In this document: positions 8,696-16,445 of the stretch, piece by piece
Layout of the letters: each line of letters begins with the position of its first letter
Position numbering within the stretch: position 1 is the first letter of the stretch
DNA from: Streptomyces zhihengii
GTDB taxonomy: Bacteria; Actinomycetota; Actinomycetes; Streptomycetales; Streptomycetaceae
NCBI RefSeq assembly: GCF_016919245.1
Contig: NZ_JAFEJA010000001.1
Location: forward strand, 434,001-498,000
DNA: 64,000 nt
Reading direction: 5' to 3'
Made by a program: the position numbers and the translations under genes
Notes under the pieces: generated by a model
The model's input: the letters and a program-made list of their open reading frames with translations, nothing else
Database searches by the model: none
Told to the model about the DNA's origin: nothing

Positions 8696-8720
8696 TCCCA
8701 GATGCAATTGCATCATGGGA
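8696..8720. promoter_or_regulatory. Palindromic operator candidate in the DUF397/ATPase divergent region
   Basis: GATGCAATTGCATC (8701-8714) is a perfect 14-base palindrome, AT-rich against the background, and is framed by TCCCA (8696-8700) and TGGGA (8716-8720). It lies between the divergent starts at 8642 and 8787, where the neighbouring XRE regulator could control both directions. Binding by that regulator is inferred. Confidence 0.55.
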
Positions 8721-8786
8721 CACGCGTCGACAATACTCGTCCAGCGCCGGCTGTCGAACAGCGAATCCTCCAGGGAGACATGACCC

Positions 8787-9332
8787 GTGACGATTCATCT
8801 GCCGCACCGCGTCAGCAGTGGCACAGGGCACGAAGAGGCGTTCGGGCACGCGGGCACGGAGGCGGTGCCGCCCGCGCGTTCCACGGAGTTCTGCGGCCAC
8901 GCGCCGCCCTGCGCGCTCGGCGGGTTCGCCGCGTGCGGGCTCGACGGAAACCCGCGCAACGCCGGGCAGGCACGGCGGTTCGTCAGCACCACGCTCGACG
9001 GGTGGGCACTGCCCCAGCTCACCGGTGACATGCATCTGCTCGTCACCGAGCTCGTCACCAACGCCGTCTGCCACGCCCTCGGCCCCGGTCCTCGCGAAGG
9101 CTCCGACTACCCCGTCTGGCTGGGCCTGTTCAGGCATCCGCGCCATGTGGTGTGCGCGGTCACCGACCCGAGCCCCGAGCCGCCCCGGCCCCGCGCGTCC
9201 GACGCCTCGTCACCCGGCGGGCGGGGGCTCGCCCTGATCGGCGCGCTCTGCGACACCTGGTCCTGGTGCCCCACCGCGCCGCACGGCAAGACGGTGTGGG
9301 CGACGCTGCCGCTCCCCGCCCCCGCCGGCTGA
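8787..9332 (+). CDS. Anti-sigma-factor-like ATP-binding protein (HATPase_c)
   Basis: A 181-aa protein of the RsbW/SpoIIAB-like single-domain ATPase family. The first 60 residues are a poorly structured, cysteine-containing leader. The ATPase part has ARRFVSTTLDGW, then the N-box LLVTELVTNAVCHA, a divergent G1 region VCAVTDPSPEPP, the G2-like GGRGLALIGALCDTW, and a C-terminal HGKTVWATLPL. GTG 8787 is preceded by AGGGAG nine bases away; an ATG at 8780 is in a different, noncoding-looking frame. It is transcribed divergently from the DUF397/XRE pair and completes the triplet. The partner sigma factor, if any, is not in the window. Confidence 0.88.
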   Translation: MTIHLPHRVSSGTGHEEAFGHAGTEAVPPARSTEFCGHAPPCALGGFAACGLDGNPRNAGQARRFVSTTLDGWALPQLTGDMHLLVTELVTNAVCHALGPGPREGSDYPVWLGLFRHPRHVVCAVTDPSPEPPRPRASDASSPGGRGLALIGALCDTWSWCPTAPHGKTVWATLPLPAPAG

Positions 9333-9353
9333 ACTCCCGCGCACGGCCGGGAG

Positions 9354-9385
9354 CCGCGCCTCCCGGGACGGCCCGGGAGGCGCGG
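9354..9385. terminator. Bidirectional terminator hairpin
   Basis: A perfect 14-bp stem (CCGCGCCTCCCGGG / CCCGGGAGGCGCGG) with an ACGG loop, between the ends of convergent genes at 9332 and 9391. Confidence 0.85.
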
Positions 9386-9390
9386 CGCGG

Positions 9391-9558
9391 TCAGCCGGCC
9401 GCGGGCTCCTCGCCGCCGGCGCGGCGGGGTTCGCCCCCGTCGTCCCGGCGCCGTTCGGCGGGCGGTTCGGCTCGGTGTCCGGTGTCCTCGGGCACGGCGG
9501 TCCTGGTGGCTTCGGCGCGCACCATCGCGTGGAGCGCCGCGAAGGGATCGATGGGCAT
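9391..9558 (-). CDS. Small hydrophilic protein, 55 aa
   Basis: The start is ATG 9558 with a good ribosome-binding site (GAGGTG, seven bases upstream). The protein begins MPIDPFAALHAMVRAEATR, a plausible amphipathic helix, and ends in a charged, glycine- and proline-rich tail (RRAGGEEPAAG). No signal peptide or metal-binding motif is seen. The function is unknown. It is the second gene of a leftward pair with the membrane protein upstream; the gap is 70 bases. Confidence 0.55.
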   Translation of the reverse strand: MPIDPFAALHAMVRAEATRTAVPEDTGHRAEPPAERRRDDGGEPRRAGGEEPAAG

Positions 9559-9628
9559 GGGTCACACCTCACTGCTGTCGCTGGATGACGGTCGGGCGGG
9601 GCCCCGGCCGTACCGGGGCGCGGCCCCG

Positions 9629-10027
9629 TCAGCAGCGCAGCACCGTCCAGCACACGGCCCGCGCCGCGGTGCGCGCGGCGGCGGAGGGGGCGGCGCACCT
9701 CCTGGGCACCGGCGTCCTGCGGGCGCGCCGGGCTGGGAGTGCGCGGCGGCGGGCCGGGTATCCGGCCCCTGACCGCACCCGGCCCGCCCGAGCCGCCGAC
9801 GCCTGTGTCTCGGCCTCCTCGGCCTGTCCGCCCTGCCCTCCCGCGTCGAGCGGAGCCTGCGCCGGCACCCGGGGTCCCGCGGCCGGGGAGGCGGCGGCAC
9901 CGGCCGTGACGGCGAGCAGAGAGACAAGGGACAGCAGTACGAGGAGCACCGCCGGCAGCGCCGGCACCCGTGGCCGCCCGGCGGCGCGCCGGTGGCGCAC
10001 GGCGGGCACGGACACGGGGGCGGTCAT
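9629..10027 (-). CDS. Hypothetical single-pass membrane or exported protein
   Basis: A 132-aa protein from ATG 10027, which has an AGGAGG ribosome-binding site about seven bases upstream. A basic N-terminus (to about residue 22) is followed by one strong hydrophobic helix (VLLVLLSLVSLLAVTAGAAA) that may be a signal sequence or anchor. The remainder is Ala/Arg/Pro-rich with two cysteines near the C-terminus. I do not recognise a family. It is divergent from the peptide operon that starts 440 bases away, and the intergenic region 10028-10465 probably contains both promoters. Confidence 0.5.
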   Translation of the reverse strand: MTAPVSVPAVRHRRAAGRPRVPALPAVLLVLLSLVSLLAVTAGAAASPAAGPRVPAQAPLDAGGQGGQAEEAETQASAARAGRVRSGAGYPARRRALPARRARRTPVPRRCAAPSAAARTAARAVCWTVLRC

Positions 10028-10465
10028 GGCGGAACCTCCTGGACATGCGTCCCCTGCCCACGGCGGCACGGGACCGGGCGTGCCCGCGGGCGGAACCGCT
10101 CCATCGGGGGAAGCCGTTGGGCCGAACCCCCGACAGCGCGGCGCGCCTGAGGGCCGACACACCGCCGTCCATGCGATGAGCGGGGGGCGTGAACCGGCCG
10201 GGCGCGAGCGCCCCCATGGCGCAGCCGTCCACGCACCCGCCGCGCGGGGCTCCTCGGCAGGGCGCGTCCAACATGGCTGCTTTCAGGTCCCGTTGACCGG
10301 TGCGGCCCCGGCGCATCCGGGAGGCGCACGCGGGCGCACGCCGTCAAGTGCCGCACGGCGATTGAATATTTCACGACATTTGTGCAGGTCCGCGCCGTTT
10401 GCGAGGTTCTCCGGACTGGGTTCCACTGGTACTGCATCTGCTCATGGATCCCGAAAGGGGATGGC
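10028..10465. promoter_or_regulatory. Divergent intergenic region upstream of the peptide operon
   Basis: 438 bases with no credible gene. Bases 10361-10380 (ATTGAATATTTCACGACATT) are strikingly AT-rich for this genome and lie about 85 bases before the peptide start codon, the expected distance for a regulated promoter or activator site. I cannot assign a confident -10/-35 pair. Confidence 0.35.
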
Positions 10466-10657
10466 ATGTCTTCCACGAAGCCCGTGACTCAGCAGCCGCG
10501 TACGACGGCCCTGGACACCGACCTCGAAGCAGCTCTCAACCCGGTCGAGCCCGAGGGTTTCTACCGTGACACCCGCGAGTGCGCGTCCCTCGCGCTCATC
10601 GCGGGCGGCGGGGCCCTGTTGCTCTCGCCCCCGACTCCGCGGCCCAAGAAGGGCTGA
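10466..10657 (+). CDS. 63-aa peptide, possible RiPP-type precursor
   Basis: ATG 10466 has an AAAGGGG ribosome-binding site five bases upstream (10454-10460). The first 40 residues are polar and acidic (for example DTDLEAALNPVEPEGFYRD) and look like a leader. The last 24 are hydrophobic then basic: a single Cys39, SLALIAGGGALLL, then SPPTPRPKKG. This split suits a modified or membrane-active peptide. The peptide gene is followed after 12 bases by four genes that overlap one another by four bases each. No LanB/LanM/LanKC, lasso cyclase, radical-SAM or YcaO gene is nearby, so known RiPP classes do not fit obviously. It could instead be a small regulatory membrane peptide. Confidence 0.6.
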   Translation: MSSTKPVTQQPRTTALDTDLEAALNPVEPEGFYRDTRECASLALIAGGGALLLSPPTPRPKKG

Positions 10658-10669
10658 CGGGATTCACGA

Positions 10670-11365
10670 ATGGAGCAGCCCGGCACGTCCCGTCTGACGG
10701 AGGCAGTGCAGGAACTCGCTTCACAGGTGGTCTCCGCTCTTCGGAGCGGGGACCACCTCGTGGCGTTCCGCAGCGCTTCCGGCCCGGCCGGCGACGAGGA
10801 TCTCGCCCTCGCGGCGACACGTGTTCTGGGGGCGGACACCATGCTGCCCGCCCTCCTTCCGGGCCGGACCGCCGCGCCCGACGACCTGGCCGGCTTCGAG
10901 AAGGCCGTCGTCGGCTTCCCGCCGGCCCCCGATGCCGCGCCCACCACCCGCTGGAGCCACTGGGCGATGACCCGGACGCTGACGCGTCTCGGCGGTTCCG
11001 CCGCCGGCCGGGCCGGCGAGGCGGAGCCCGACGCCTCCTGGCTCGACGGCGCGCCCTGGCAGCAGTTCACCCATCAACTCGCGGTCCTGGGCGCCCTCGC
11101 GCTGCCCGGATCGCCCTGCGCCGTCACCAGGGCCGCCGCCGAACGGCCCGTGGACGTGGCGCGCGGCTTCGTGCGCGCGGTACGGCGACGGGACTGGCTC
11201 CAGGCCGCGGCGGCCGGACGCTGGCTGGTCCTTCTCGACGGCGTCCCCGACACCCTCGGCCTCGACACCGGGCTGGAGTTCGTCGGGCAGATGGGCGGCG
11301 CCGACGCGCGGGTGCGGATGCACCTGGAGGCGGCCCGTCTGCTGAGGGAAGGGGAGCCGCGGTGA
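10670..11365 (+). CDS. Uncharacterised helical protein of the peptide operon
   Basis: A 231-aa soluble, mostly alpha-helical protein rich in Ala, Leu and Arg. Recognisable stretches are WSHWAMTRTLTRLGG, PWQQFTHQLAVLGALALPG and VDVARGFVRAVRRRDWLQAA; there is no signal peptide or cofactor motif. It starts 12 bases after the peptide gene, and its TGA overlaps the GTG of the next gene. Co-translation implies that it works with the two paralogous proteins that follow. The family is unknown to me. The repeated Trp residues recall helical toroid enzymes, but that is only an impression. Confidence 0.65.
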   Translation: MEQPGTSRLTEAVQELASQVVSALRSGDHLVAFRSASGPAGDEDLALAATRVLGADTMLPALLPGRTAAPDDLAGFEKAVVGFPPAPDAAPTTRWSHWAMTRTLTRLGGSAAGRAGEAEPDASWLDGAPWQQFTHQLAVLGALALPGSPCAVTRAAAERPVDVARGFVRAVRRRDWLQAAAAGRWLVLLDGVPDTLGLDTGLEFVGQMGGADARVRMHLEAARLLREGEPR

Positions 11366-12291
11366 CCACCGGCATCGGAGCCCTGGCCGACAACGCGCTC
11401 GGCTGGGTGTCGGCGAACAGGGACGGCTTCCGGCTCGGCGAGGACGCGCTCGCCCCGGAGGCCGATGTGAACCGCTCCTGGAAGCCGCTGGGCGAGCTGG
11501 CCCAGGTGTGCGTCACCGTGCGCTCGCGGACGGCCCCGGGCACCGCACTGCACGAGCGGGCCGGCGAACTGCTCTCCTTCGCCTGGGAGCAGACCCGCGA
11601 AGGCGGGCTGCTGCTCGACCTCCAGCGTCTCGAACCGGCCTCCACCTACCCCCTGGAGATCTACGCCGCGTTCGCCTCGGCGGGGCTGCGGCACCCCGGG
11701 TACGACTCCTACGCGGCCCTGCTCGCGCGCACCCGGAGCTGGCGGCTGACCGAGCACCAGCCGAACCGCCGGCTCGGCCTCCTCAACTCCGAGCGGCGCT
11801 GCGGACTTCCGGCGCGCGACGACGCCGGGGCGGTGCTGCGGAGCACCTGGCTCGGCGGTCTCCCGGAGCCCTGGACCTTCGAACGCGCCGCCGGGTACAC
11901 GCTGACGCATGTGGTGTTCCATCTCACCGACTGGGGCCACGACATCGAAGCCGTGCCGGGCGACGTCGTCGCCTACCTCGACGACTGGCTCCCGCCGTGG
12001 CTCGACGGCTGTCTGGAGGACGAGCAGTGGGACCTCGGCTGTGAGCTGCTGGCCGTGGCGGCGGCCCTGCCGAGCACGCCCGACCCGGCGATGCTCGCCC
12101 GCGCGTTCGCCGGACTCGCGGGCGCGCAGGAGGAGTCGGGGGCGATCCCGGAGATCGGGCCGGGCCCCTCGGGCCGTCCGGTGCGGCGCGACTTCGTCGG
12201 CACCTACCACTCCACGCTGATGGCGCTCTTCGCCTCGGTCCTGGTGCTCGCCCGCTCCGGCGGGCCCGTACGGGCGGGGGTGCCGGCGTGA
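11362..12291 (+). CDS. DUF6895-like helical protein A of the peptide operon
   Basis: A 309-aa protein, paralogous along its whole length to the next gene. Shared blocks are ANRDGFRLGEDA / THRDGFRLEPDA, WKPLGELAQVC / FKPVGELALIC, NRRLGLLNSERRCGL / VRRLGLSRFEQRFGL, TWLGGLPEPWTFE / TWLGRRPEPWTVE and TLTHVVFHLTDWG / AITHTVFHLTDWG. The pattern of Trp-rich helices with conserved HxxFHLTDWG suggests a helical-barrel enzyme or a peptide-binding fold. I believe such proteins are annotated DUF6895 in Streptomyces, but this is from memory. It overlaps both neighbours by four bases (GTGA). The activity is unknown. Confidence 0.72.
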   Translation: MTTGIGALADNALGWVSANRDGFRLGEDALAPEADVNRSWKPLGELAQVCVTVRSRTAPGTALHERAGELLSFAWEQTREGGLLLDLQRLEPASTYPLEIYAAFASAGLRHPGYDSYAALLARTRSWRLTEHQPNRRLGLLNSERRCGLPARDDAGAVLRSTWLGGLPEPWTFERAAGYTLTHVVFHLTDWGHDIEAVPGDVVAYLDDWLPPWLDGCLEDEQWDLGCELLAVAAALPSTPDPAMLARAFAGLAGAQEESGAIPEIGPGPSGRPVRRDFVGTYHSTLMALFASVLVLARSGGPVRAGVPA

Positions 12292-13202
12292 CGACCGCGA
12301 CCCGCCTCTTCCACGACGTGGGGCAGCAGGCGGTGGCCTGGCTGCACACCCACCGCGACGGCTTCCGGCTGGAGCCGGACGCCGACCCGGAGACCGGCTT
12401 CCTGGAGCGGTTCAAGCCGGTCGGCGAGCTGGCCCTGATCTGCAAGGTGCTCTTCCGCGAGGGTGTCTCCGGCTCGCGCGAGTCGGCGATGGCCCGGGCG
12501 CTGATCGACCACGCCTGGCGCGAGGTGCTGGACGGCGGGCGGATGCTGGTGCGCGCCCAGCGCACCGAGCCGGCCTCCCCCGTCCCGTTCGAGGTGTACC
12601 TCCCGTTCAGGGAACTGGGCTACTCGCAGCCGGAGCTGGAGCAGGCCGTGCGGCTCAACCACCGGCTGGCGAGCTGGGCGGCGCTGGAGGTCACCCCGGT
12701 GCGCCGGCTGGGGCTCTCCCGGTTCGAGCAGCGGTTCGGGCTGGAGGCCTCGCTGGATCCGGCACAGGCGCTGCGCCGCACCTGGCTGGGCCGCAGACCG
12801 GAGCCGTGGACCGTCGAGGGGCACACCGGTTACGCGATCACCCACACCGTCTTCCATCTCACGGACTGGGGCGAGCGCCCCGAGGGCCTCCCCGGCGAGC
12901 TGGCCGGCTATCTGGGCGACTGGCTGCCGGTGTGGCTGGACGACTGGCTGGACCTGGGGCGCTGGGACCTGCTCGGCGAGCTGCTGGTGGTCGACGCGTG
13001 CCTGCCCCGTCCCGCGCTCGACGAGCGGATCTGGGAGGGCTTCGCCGCGGCCCAGTTGCCGGACGGTTCGATGCCTGCGGTGGGCGAGGCCCCGACGGGC
13101 GACCCGCAGGACGTGTTCGACATGCTCTACCACCCCACGCTGGTCGCCGCGTTCGCCTCCGTGCTCGCCACCTCGCGCTCGCTCGACCGGCTCTCCGGAT
13201 GA
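12288..13202 (+). CDS. DUF6895-like helical protein B of the peptide operon
   Basis: A 304-aa paralogue of the preceding gene product, with the same block order and conserved FHLTDWG near residue 190, then LAGYLGDWLPVWLDDWLD and a C-terminal YHPTLVAAFASVLATSR matching YHSTLMALFASVLVLAR of its partner. The pair probably arose by tandem duplication and may form a heterodimer. The GTG start overlaps the previous stop, and its own TGA overlaps the ATG of the serine hydrolase gene. No catalytic motif can be named with confidence; conserved His, Thr, Asp and Trp in HTVFHLTDW are candidates. Confidence 0.72.
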   Translation: MTTATRLFHDVGQQAVAWLHTHRDGFRLEPDADPETGFLERFKPVGELALICKVLFREGVSGSRESAMARALIDHAWREVLDGGRMLVRAQRTEPASPVPFEVYLPFRELGYSQPELEQAVRLNHRLASWAALEVTPVRRLGLSRFEQRFGLEASLDPAQALRRTWLGRRPEPWTVEGHTGYAITHTVFHLTDWGERPEGLPGELAGYLGDWLPVWLDDWLDLGRWDLLGELLVVDACLPRPALDERIWEGFAAAQLPDGSMPAVGEAPTGDPQDVFDMLYHPTLVAAFASVLATSRSLDRLSG

Positions 13203-14248
13203 CGGCCGCTCCGGTGGCCCCGGCGGAGTGCGACGAGGCGGAGCCGGTGCCCGCCCTGGAGGAGGCGGTGGCGGCGGTCGACGCCCCGGACGTCGTGTTC
13301 GCCCTCTCCCGCGACGGCCGCCGCACGGTGCTCGCCGGGGGCACCGGACCGGCCCCGGCGGTGCCGCGGGAGAGTCTGCGGTACGAGATCGGGTCGGCGT
13401 CCAAGACGTTCACCGGACTGCTGCTGGCCCGGCTGGAGGAGACGGGCCGGCTGACGGGCTCGGAGCCGGCGGCGCGGTACTTCGATCCCCGGCGCGCCCT
13501 GGGCCGGGACCCGGTCACCCTGACGCATCTGATCACCCACACCTCGGGGCTGCCGCCGCTGCCCGCGGACTTCTACCCGCAGGCGGTGCGCCGCTGGTCC
13601 ACCAATCCCTACGCGCACTACCCGGCCGACCGGGTGGTGCGCGCCTTTCTGCGGGCGAGGCCGCGCCACCGGCCCGGCAGCCGGTGGCGCTACTCCAACT
13701 TCGCGGTGGCCTCGCTCGGGCACGCGCTGTCGGTGGCCGCCGGGACGCCGTGGGATGAGCTGCTGTCGTCCGAGGTGCTGCGCCCGCTGGGGCTGTCCGG
13801 GACCGCGCTGCGGCCCGGCGGCCCGGAGACCGACGCCACGGGCCACGGCGCGGACGGGGTGCGGCGCACTCCCCCGCTGGACATCGGCGGCTTCGCGGCG
13901 GCGGGCGCGGTGCGGGCCACCGTCCACGACCTGCTCGGCTATCTGGAGGCCCATCTCCGCCCGGACGGACACCCGTTGGCCGGGGCGCTGCGCGAGGTCC
14001 GGCGGCCGGTCCTGCGGCGCGGGTTCCGGCACCGGCATGTGCACACGCTGACGTGGTTCCGTCATGCGACCGACCACGGTCACCTGTACTTCCACTCCGG
14101 CGCGACCAGCGGCCAGCAGGCGTTCCTGGGATTCAGCCCGGCGACGGGCACGGCGCTGGTGGCCGTGTCCACGCGCCGCTTCCGGCTCCGGGACAACCTG
14201 ATCCCCGTCGCCTACGGCCTGCTGGCCGGCGCCGGACCGCCCCGCTGA
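13199..14248 (+). CDS. Class C beta-lactamase-fold serine hydrolase
   Basis: A 349-aa protein with the three family motifs: SASK in YEIGSASKTFTGLLLA (SxxK nucleophile, about residue 65), YSN in WRYSNFAVASLGH, and HSG in YFHSGATSGQQAF, so it is probably active. ITHTSGLPPLP is also typical. No signal peptide is present, so it is likely cytoplasmic, unlike most penicillin-binding relatives. It is the last gene of the five-gene unit (ATGA overlap with the upstream gene). Family members include D-aminopeptidases, esterases and transacylases. Trimming, hydrolysing or acylating the 63-aa peptide is a reasonable inference. A terminator hairpin follows immediately. Confidence 0.85.
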   Translation: MTAAPVAPAECDEAEPVPALEEAVAAVDAPDVVFALSRDGRRTVLAGGTGPAPAVPRESLRYEIGSASKTFTGLLLARLEETGRLTGSEPAARYFDPRRALGRDPVTLTHLITHTSGLPPLPADFYPQAVRRWSTNPYAHYPADRVVRAFLRARPRHRPGSRWRYSNFAVASLGHALSVAAGTPWDELLSSEVLRPLGLSGTALRPGGPETDATGHGADGVRRTPPLDIGGFAAAGAVRATVHDLLGYLEAHLRPDGHPLAGALREVRRPVLRRGFRHRHVHTLTWFRHATDHGHLYFHSGATSGQQAFLGFSPATGTALVAVSTRRFRLRDNLIPVAYGLLAGAGPPR

Positions 14249-14253
14249 CGGGT

Positions 14254-14285
14254 CGCCACGGGCGGCGGGTCAGCCGCCCGTGGCG
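14254..14285. terminator. Bidirectional terminator hairpin overlapping a stop codon
   Basis: A perfect 13-bp stem (CGCCACGGGCGGC / GCCGCCCGTGGCG) with loop GGGTCA. The loop contains the stop codon of the convergent CAP gene, so one arm lies inside its coding end. Confidence 0.85.
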
Positions 14286-14824
14286 AAGTCCTGGACCCAC
14301 CAGGGGCCGCCCGGCTCCAGGCTCACGCCGACCCCGGTGTCCTTCAACGCGCAGTCGGTGACGATCTGTTCATGGGTGGGGCTCTCCAGCCAGCCCGTGA
14401 CGGCCGCCTCCGGTCCCTCGGGCCCCTTGTGGATGTTCTCGGCCCAGCGGCTCCACCGGTATCCCTCGGCGGCGATGCGGTCTCCCCCGTCACGGCCCTC
14501 GGGGCTCTTGTGCTCGTAGTAGCCGCGGGAGGCCATGTCGCCGGCATGGGCGCGTGCCGCGGCGGCGAGGCGGTCGTCGGTCCGCAGCGGTTCGCAGCCG
14601 GCCTGCTCGCGACGGGTGTTGACGAGGGCGACGACCCGGCGGGCGTACTCGTCCGCCGTGCTCCGCGCGCCGGCGCCGGGCGGCACGCCCAGGGCCGCCG
14701 TGCTCCCGGCGGCGGCCGGCTCGCGTGCGGTGCAGCCGCCGAGCAGCGCGGTGACCGCGAGCAGGACGGCAAGGGCGGGGGCGGAGCGGCGGTGCTGCAC
14801 GGGGCCGGGCTCGCTCTCTGTCAC
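14270..14824 (-). CDS. CAP (SCP/PR-1) domain lipoprotein
   Basis: A 184-aa exported protein. A signal peptide with lipobox (ALLGGC, Cys about 31) predicts a lipid-anchored surface protein. The CAP domain runs from about residue 55: YARRVVALVNTRREQAGC, LAAAARAHAGDMASRGYYEH, GYRWSRWAENI, a weak helix, and HEQIVTDCALKDTGVGV, ending in WWVQDFATGG. The tetrad residues of the CAP cavity (two His, two Glu) appear as HAGD, AENI and HEQI. Bacterial CAP proteins are secreted and often stress- or envelope-related; the biochemical role is uncertain. The gene is monocistronic and convergent with the peptide operon. Confidence 0.88.
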   Translation of the reverse strand: MTESEPGPVQHRRSAPALAVLLAVTALLGGCTAREPAAAGSTAALGVPPGAGARSTADEYARRVVALVNTRREQAGCEPLRTDDRLAAAARAHAGDMASRGYYEHKSPEGRDGGDRIAAEGYRWSRWAENIHKGPEGPEAAVTGWLESPTHEQIVTDCALKDTGVGVSLEPGGPWWVQDFATGG

Positions 14825-14920
14825 GGGGGGTACGGGACGGCCGCGGCGGGGCCGGGGCGGTCCCGGTCGTGATCGTCATCGTGGCACGCCCGGCGCGCGC
14901 ACGGCGGCGGACCGGCGGCG

Positions 14921-14939
14921 GTCCCTCCGATGGAGGGAC
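14921..14939. promoter_or_regulatory. Short inverted repeat in the CAP/sortase divergent region
   Basis: GTCCCTCC-GAT-GGAGGGAC, a perfect 8-bp inverted repeat with a 3-base spacer, about 25 bases before a TACGAT hexamer at about 14963. It could be an operator for the divergent CAP and sortase genes; no regulator is adjacent. Confidence 0.3.
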
Positions 14940-15045
14940 AGCGGGATGTCCTGGATGTCCGATACGATGGAACACCTGAGCGAAACCCGGTCACCCGCCC
15001 CGGTGCGGGGCACCGACCCCGTCCCCGGCCCCGATCCGGAACGCC

Positions 15046-15759
15046 ATGACATCACTGCGCATCCTTCCCCCCGTCCTCGCAGGCACCCTGCTGGTCGCCC
15101 TGGCCGCCTGCGGCGCGCCCCCGGCCGAGCGCTCCCCGGACCCGGCCGCCTCGTCCCCGCGCGCCGCCGCGACGGCCGGCGAACTCCCCGTGGCCGCCGT
15201 GAGCGGTCCGGCCGGCGGGGCCGCTCCGGCCGAACCGTCCCCGGCACCCGATCCGCGGACCCGGGCGGCGCTGCTGTCCATCCCGGAGATCGGCCTGGCG
15301 GAGCTGAAGGTCGTGCCGTACGAGGGGACGACGGACGACTGGCCCGGAACCCGGATCCAGAACCGGGGGCTCGGCGCCAGCCCGTACGGCGAGCACGGCG
15401 GGGTCGGCCCCGGCGAGGTGGGCAACTACCTGGTGACCGCCCACCGGCTGTCCGCCGGCGGGCCGCTGCGCGATCTGCCGTCGCTGGACGAGGGCGACCT
15501 GGTGAAGGTCACCCTGGGCGGCGAGGTCTTCACCTACGAGATCACGGGGACACGGGAGACGTCGTTCCGCTCGGAGCGCTCGCTCGCCGAACAGCGGGCG
15601 GCGGTGCCCGGGCACCCTGGCCGTGAGCCGACCCGGGCGATGATCACCATCTCGACGTGCGCGACCCCGGAGGACGACGCGGCGGGCAACCACTGGCGCG
15701 ACGACCGGGGCAACCCGGAGCACCGGATCGACAAGATCGGCGTGCTGCGCGAGCCGTGA
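15046..15759 (+). CDS. Class E/F-type sortase with a lipoprotein signal
   Basis: A 237-aa protein. The N-terminus (residues 1-21) reads as a lipoprotein signal with LVALAAC, then a 45-residue Ala/Pro linker. The sortase barrel follows: LSIPEIGLAELKVVPYEG, the catalytic His in NYLVTAHRLSAGGP, the catalytic Cys in MITISTCATPEDD, and the catalytic Arg in NPEHRIDKIGVL. Sortases normally use an uncleaved transmembrane anchor, so a lipid anchor is unusual. No LPXTG-type substrate is encoded nearby. It is divergent from the CAP lipoprotein; a GTCCCTCC/GGAGGGAC inverted repeat at 14921-14939 and a TACGAT -10-like hexamer lie in the shared upstream region. Confidence 0.88.
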   Translation: MTSLRILPPVLAGTLLVALAACGAPPAERSPDPAASSPRAAATAGELPVAAVSGPAGGAAPAEPSPAPDPRTRAALLSIPEIGLAELKVVPYEGTTDDWPGTRIQNRGLGASPYGEHGGVGPGEVGNYLVTAHRLSAGGPLRDLPSLDEGDLVKVTLGGEVFTYEITGTRETSFRSERSLAEQRAAVPGHPGREPTRAMITISTCATPEDDAAGNHWRDDRGNPEHRIDKIGVLREP

Positions 15760-15790
15760 GGCCCTCGGGGGCTCCCGCCGCGCCGGCGGC

Positions 15791-16339
15791 TCAGGCCCGT
15801 CGCGACCAGCGGTGCCACCAGTGGGTGCGGCGCGGGTGCACCGCGCGGCCGAGCCGGCGGCCGAGCAGCAGATAGCCGATGAGCGCGCCGCTGGTGTTGA
15901 GGATGACGTCGTCGATGTCGAACGCGCGGCCGGTGATCAGCGAGCCCTGCACGAGCTCGACGCAGATCATCACGAGGGAGGTCAGCACCGCCACCCGCAG
16001 CAGACCGCGGGCGCGCGGCGCGAGGACGGGGAGCAGCACCCCGAACGGCACGCCCAGGGCGATGTTGCCGCCGAGCTGCTTGACGGTGTCCTTCAGCGCG
16101 GGCTGCGACAGATAGGCGCGGATCGAGTCGCCCGGCTGGAGGTTGTTGTGGGTGAGGTGCTCGGAGGCGACCGAGGGCTCCAGGGTCAGCCGGGCCAGCA
16201 CCAGACTGAAGGCGACGGTGCCGGCGAACGCCAGCAGCATCGCGGCCGCTCTGAACAGGGGCCCCGCGGGGGCCGCCCCGCCCGGTGGACCGTCGACGAC
16301 CGACGCGCCCTTGCCCGTTTCCGCTCCCGAGCGCCCCAT
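15791..16339 (-). CDS. VanZ-like family membrane protein
   Basis: A 182-aa protein from ATG 16339 (GTGGGGGCAG upstream). There are four hydrophobic helices, with the VanZ signature GGNIALGVPFGVLLPVLAPR, then VLTSLVMICVELVQG and the acidic motif FDIDDVILNTSGALIGYLL. VanZ relatives give low-level teicoplanin or lipoglycopeptide resistance in some Gram-positives, but most Streptomyces copies are uncharacterised. It converges with the sortase gene (31-base gap); the neighbourhood is envelope-related, with no other van genes. Confidence 0.88.
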   Translation of the reverse strand: MGRSGAETGKGASVVDGPPGGAAPAGPLFRAAAMLLAFAGTVAFSLVLARLTLEPSVASEHLTHNNLQPGDSIRAYLSQPALKDTVKQLGGNIALGVPFGVLLPVLAPRARGLLRVAVLTSLVMICVELVQGSLITGRAFDIDDVILNTSGALIGYLLLGRRLGRAVHPRRTHWWHRWSRRA

Positions 16340-16445
16340 GACTGCCCCCACTTCGTCCTGCCTGCTGGTCCACGACAGGAGTGCGACTACCCCCTGTGAC
16401 GGCAAGCATGTGGCGGCCTGCGGCAGGCTTGTGAGGGACGCGCCG

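Noticed and set aside
8780..9028. Alternative ATG start at 8780 for the ATPase gene
   Set aside because: It opens a different frame that encodes Arg/Gly-rich sequence without ATPase motifs; GTG 8787 gives the family protein.
10466..14248. Lanthipeptide or lasso-peptide cluster
   Set aside because: No LanB, LanM, LanKC, lasso cyclase or leader peptidase is present; only the short peptide and operon layout recall RiPPs.
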